A DNA stretch of 64,000 nt from CAWJAP01 sp963834365. Lineage in GTDB: Bacteria > Acidobacteriota > Vicinamibacteria > Vicinamibacterales > Vicinamibacteraceae. Below the pieces are notes generated by a model. That model saw only the letters and a program-made list of their open reading frames with translations. It did no database searches and had not been told where the DNA came from. Below, piece by piece: positions 61,417 through 64,000 of this stretch. The stretch's first letter is position 1. Each line of letters begins with the position of its first letter. A program made the position numbers and the translations under genes. The DNA is taken from positions 93,296 through 157,295 of the forward strand of contig CAWIBS010000034.1 of the NCBI GenBank assembly GCA_963834365.1, read 5' to 3'.

Positions 61417-62818
61417 CTAAGTTTCCAGCGGCAGCTTTCCCGCGTCCCACGCGGCAATGCCGCCGGCGATTTCGCTGACCTGCGTGAATCCGTGACGCTG
61501 CAGCAGGCTCGCGGCAATCGACGAGCGATAGCCGCCCGCACAGTAGACGAGGAGCGGGCGATCGGCCGGCAACTCCGACATCCGTTCGCCGAGATGGGTG
61601 AGCGGAATGCCCACGCTCCCGGCGATACGTTTCTGCTGGCGCTCGCCCGGTGCCCGCACGTCGACCATGACCGGCGCCCGCTCATGTGCCGCAGCCGCCA
61701 CGCGCTCGGCCGCGACCTGCGCGCTGAGACGCTCGGTGGACATCATCAGCTCCGGTCGCGACTCGAACGCTGTGGAGTCCGTCCTCGAGATAGCCGACCA
61801 CCTGATCGAAGCCGATGCGGCCCAATCGCATGGCCGCTTCGTGTTCGCGTCCAGGGTCGGCGATGATGACGATCGGTTGCTCGCGGGTCAACACGGTGCC
61901 GGCCCACGTCGCGTATTGGCCGCCGAGGCCGACGTTGATGCTCCCGGCCAGGTGGGCGGCCGCGAACTCGGCCGGGTCGCGCGTATCCAACACCTGCGCG
62001 CCCACCTCCTGCAGCGCCAGGACGTGATCGAGGGTCAGCGCGCTGATTCGCTCCAGCGTCTCGTCCAGCGTCGGCCGCTCCTGACTGTTCAGGACAGCGT
62101 CGTAGGTGAAGTACGACGGAGCGTCGGGCTGATCGGCCGTGACCAGTTCGACGAACGTGGCCTTGCTCATCGGCTGCAGCGCATAGTTGGAGCGCCGCTG
62201 TTCGCCGATGGTCGACACCGTTTCCTTGCTCAATGCCTTGCCGCACAGCGACCCGGCGCCGTGAGCGGGGTAGACGGCGGCACTGTCGGGAAGCGTCAAC
62301 AGCTTGTTGCGGAGCGAGTCGTACAACAAGCCGCCGAGGTCGTTGGCCGACCACCCGAGTGCCACGCGCAGATCGGGACGACCGACGTCACCGACAAACA
62401 ACGTGTCGCCGGTCAGGACGGCCTGCGGCTCGGTGGCGCTGCGATCGAGATCGTAGACGACCAGAGAAATCGACTCGGCCGTGTGCCCAGGCGTCTCGAG
62501 CGCCTGCAGCCGCACTCGACCGAGATCGACGATGTCCTGGTCGTGGAGAGGGATGAACGGGTACTCCGCTTGTGCGGCCGCACCCAGATAGATCCTCGCG
62601 CCGGCGCGATCGCGCAGTTCGAGGTGGCCGGCAACGAAGTCGGCATGGAAGTGCGTGAGGAAGACGTGCTCGATTCGCAGACCATGCTCGGCGGCGAACG
62701 TGAGGTACTGATCCACGTCACGCTGCGGGTCGACGACAGCGGCCGTGTGCGTCTGCTCGTCGCCGATCAGATACGAGGCGTGCGCGAGGCAATTCAGATA
62801 GAACTGCTTCAGAATCAT
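61417..62818 (-). CDS. Persulfide dioxygenase-rhodanese fusion (MBL fold)
   Basis: The product has about 466 residues. The N-terminal metallo-beta-lactamase domain is of the ETHE1/CstB type: YLNCLAHASYLIGDE, AVVDPQRDVDQYL, FLTHFHADFVAGH, ALETPGHTAESISLVVYD and AVLTGDTLFVGDVGRPDL. A first rhodanese domain (LDTRDPAEFAAAHLAGSINVGL) lacks the Cys (VIIADPGREHE). A second has it (PLLVYCAGGYRSSIAASLL). An added G at 61768 breaks the frame between GYLEDGLHS and FESRPELMMSTE. The MBL domain oxidises glutathione persulfide to sulfite with Fe(II) and O2; the active rhodanese can pass sulfur between sulfite and thiols. It probably forms an operon with the sulfite oxidase. Confidence 0.9.
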
Positions 62819-63331
62819 CGTTCTGCCCTTCGTGGACGTGCGTCGTCATCGCGACACGGTGTCAGCCCTGGAACCGGCGCGACGGAGAACCGTCATCAGT
62901 GGACACCAGTTCGTGACGCCGGATTGGAAAAGATTCGCGCCGACGAATAGCGTGACCCAGAGAAACGCGGGATGCACCCAGATGCCGAGCAGTGTGCACG
63001 CTAACACAAGCTTCTGCCATCAATCGATACGTCTGTGCGAGACCCACAGGCGTGCTCCTTACAATCCGGATGCGTTCGCGGCGCTTCAGATGGGAAACAC
63101 AACCTTGATGATGGAACGCTCGCGCGACGTCTGATCTCTCGATGGGTCGACGAGTTGATGCGCGATACCGCCTCCGCGGCTTTGCGCACACCCCCGGGTT
63201 CACGCTCGCTGCGGCCATCTCCGGACGTCGCTGAAACGGTCAGGGAATCTCTGCAAAACGCCGGGCTGGTGGGCGCAATGGCGGGCGCACCTTGTGAGAG
63301 GAGTCTGACGACATCGCGGTTGGCGGTGGTC
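62819..63331. other. Intergenic stretch upstream of the persulfide dioxygenase gene
   Basis: About 510 bases hold no intact gene. It should contain the promoter of the persulfide dioxygenase-sulfite oxidase pair. A short permease remnant lies at 63142-63234. The plus- and minus-strand frames elsewhere here have shadow-like composition. Confidence 0.5.
63142..63234 (+). pseudogene. Short remnant of an ADOP/MacB-type ABC permease N terminus
   Basis: A 30-codon frame reads ARYRLRGFAHTPGFTLAAAIS. This matches the start of the large Acidobacteria-type permeases, where a stretch like RYALRSLARTPGFTLAA is followed by LALGIGANTA. Here the match ends sharply at GRR and a stop. It is too short to be functional and is taken as a relic of a deleted gene. 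Confidence 0.35.
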
Positions 63332-64000
63332 CTACCGTCGAACAGCCCCGGGACCTTCTATTGGTTCGGTGCGAACCGATCGGGCCGCTGGCGCGGCGAC
63401 CGGCCAATCCCACCGCCACGCGTCGGCGCTGCCATCCTGTTTGTACCAGATCCGCACAGGCATCACGCTCAGTCTGTCGGCGAGCGCAGCATCTGCCCGA
63501 ATCGGCCACCAGTCGTAGAGGAAGATTTCCATGGGCCTCCACATGGCGACCCACCCGCCGATCAGCAGACCTTCCTTGAGAATCTCGGCGATGTGATTGC
63601 TGAAGAAGCGCCCGACGAGATTTCCGGCGGCCAACGAGACGCCGAGTGCGGAGACGCCGATGACGAGGCTCGTCCGGCCACGGCGAAAGAGCTCGCGCAT
63701 CCGGCGTCTCGAAAGCTCCGCGCGGTGACGGAAGAATTCGTGAACGGCTTCCCGGAGCTCGGTCGGTTCGTTCGGCAGTCCGGCCGGCCGGTCCAGGTGG
63801 ACCGCGAGCCCGAGAGTCGCCGACGGTGAAGCCTCCTTCGCCCAATCGGTGATGAATTCCTCGGCGTCTGGATCGAGGTCTCGTTCGCGGAAGGGTGAAG
63901 GATCGATGGCGTTGAACAGCTGCTTCAGCTCGGAAACGCGGACTTCGATGAGTTCACAGTTCGCAGGAAGCGGATCGCCAGCGGAGGGTGGTGACGTACT
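63332..64000 (-). CDS. Conserved membrane protein of unknown function, 5' end cut by window
   Basis: At least 222 residues are read from the window edge to the stop. The N-terminal part is soluble: VRVSELKQLFNAIDPSPFRERDLDPDAEEFITDWAKEA and LREAVHEFFRHRAELSRRRMRELFRRGR. Then come two membrane segments (LVIGVSALGVSLAAGNLVG and HIAEILKEGLLIGGWVAMW). The conserved WRPMEIFLYDWWPIRADA block follows and the protein ends in a basic tail. The block order matches an uncharacterised bacterial membrane family. No start codon is seen because the frame runs past base 64000. Confidence 0.75.
   Translation of the reverse strand, partial: STSPPSAGDPLPANCELIEVRVSELKQLFNAIDPSPFRERDLDPDAEEFITDWAKEASPSATLGLAVHLDRPAGLPNEPTELREAVHEFFRHRAELSRRRMRELFRRGRTSLVIGVSALGVSLAAGNLVGRFFSNHIAEILKEGLLIGGWVAMWRPMEIFLYDWWPIRADAALADRLSVMPVRIWYKQDGSADAWRWDWPVAAPAARSVRTEPIEGPGAVRR

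Overview
The window is very GC-rich and gene-dense. The mix of genes points to a soil-type Acidobacteriota, most likely of the Vicinamibacteria kind: an exosortase/EpsI locus, many GT4 glycosyltransferases, Tat-exported oxidoreductases and esterases, PD40 beta-propeller and ADOP-permease remnants, ECF sigma operons, and a PerR-katG pair. This is inferred from gene style, because no rRNA or other phylogenetic marker is present.

Region 1 (1-25510, all minus strand) is one long exopolysaccharide/exosortase locus. In order of transcription it holds a FlaA1/CapD-type nucleotide-sugar dehydratase, an exosortase, EpsI, a DegT aminotransferase, an acyl carrier protein, an AMP-forming ligase, a LarA-like hydroxyacid racemase, a PglC-type phosphoglycosyl transferase, a NeuD-like acetyltransferase, WecB, a formyltransferase-like/beta-propeller protein, a secreted beta-helix protein, two GT4, an O-antigen ligase-like protein, a GT4, a second beta-helix protein, three GT4, and a Wzm/Wzt ABC exporter. 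Most neighbours overlap by 4 bases (ATGA or GTGA). The reading is that a nucleotide sugar is made, put on undecaprenyl phosphate, extended by six GT4 enzymes and exported by the ABC transporter. The ACP, ligase and LarA-like genes look like a hydroxyacid-decorating module.

Region 2 (25511-41803) starts with a divergently transcribed TIGR03790/TPR protein. It then holds an outer-membrane-type protein, an SDR, a very large protein with two histidine-kinase cores, a Tat carboxylesterase, a Tat Gfo/Idh oxidoreductase, a small secreted protein, a metallo-beta-lactamase-fold protein, an aldehyde:ferredoxin oxidoreductase and an ankyrin-repeat protein.

Region 3 (41913-52511) holds a PerR/Fur-katG operon divergent from the ankyrin gene, a membrane-GDPD protein fused to a phytase-like esterase domain, a secreted HEAT/PQQ-propeller protein, a double rhodanese and an exported HPS-like protein.

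Region 4 (52512-64000) holds an ECF sigma operon that includes a truncated alpha/beta hydrolase, several gene remnants, a secreted hydrolase, and a sulfur-oxidation pair: persulfide dioxygenase-rhodanese followed by sulfite oxidase. A conserved membrane protein runs off the right edge.

Many otherwise well-conserved genes carry one or more single-base frame breaks, mostly an added G or C. These look like sequence or assembly errors rather than real decay, so the spans given are for the whole gene across the breaks. No tRNA, rRNA, CRISPR array or intact insertion sequence was seen.
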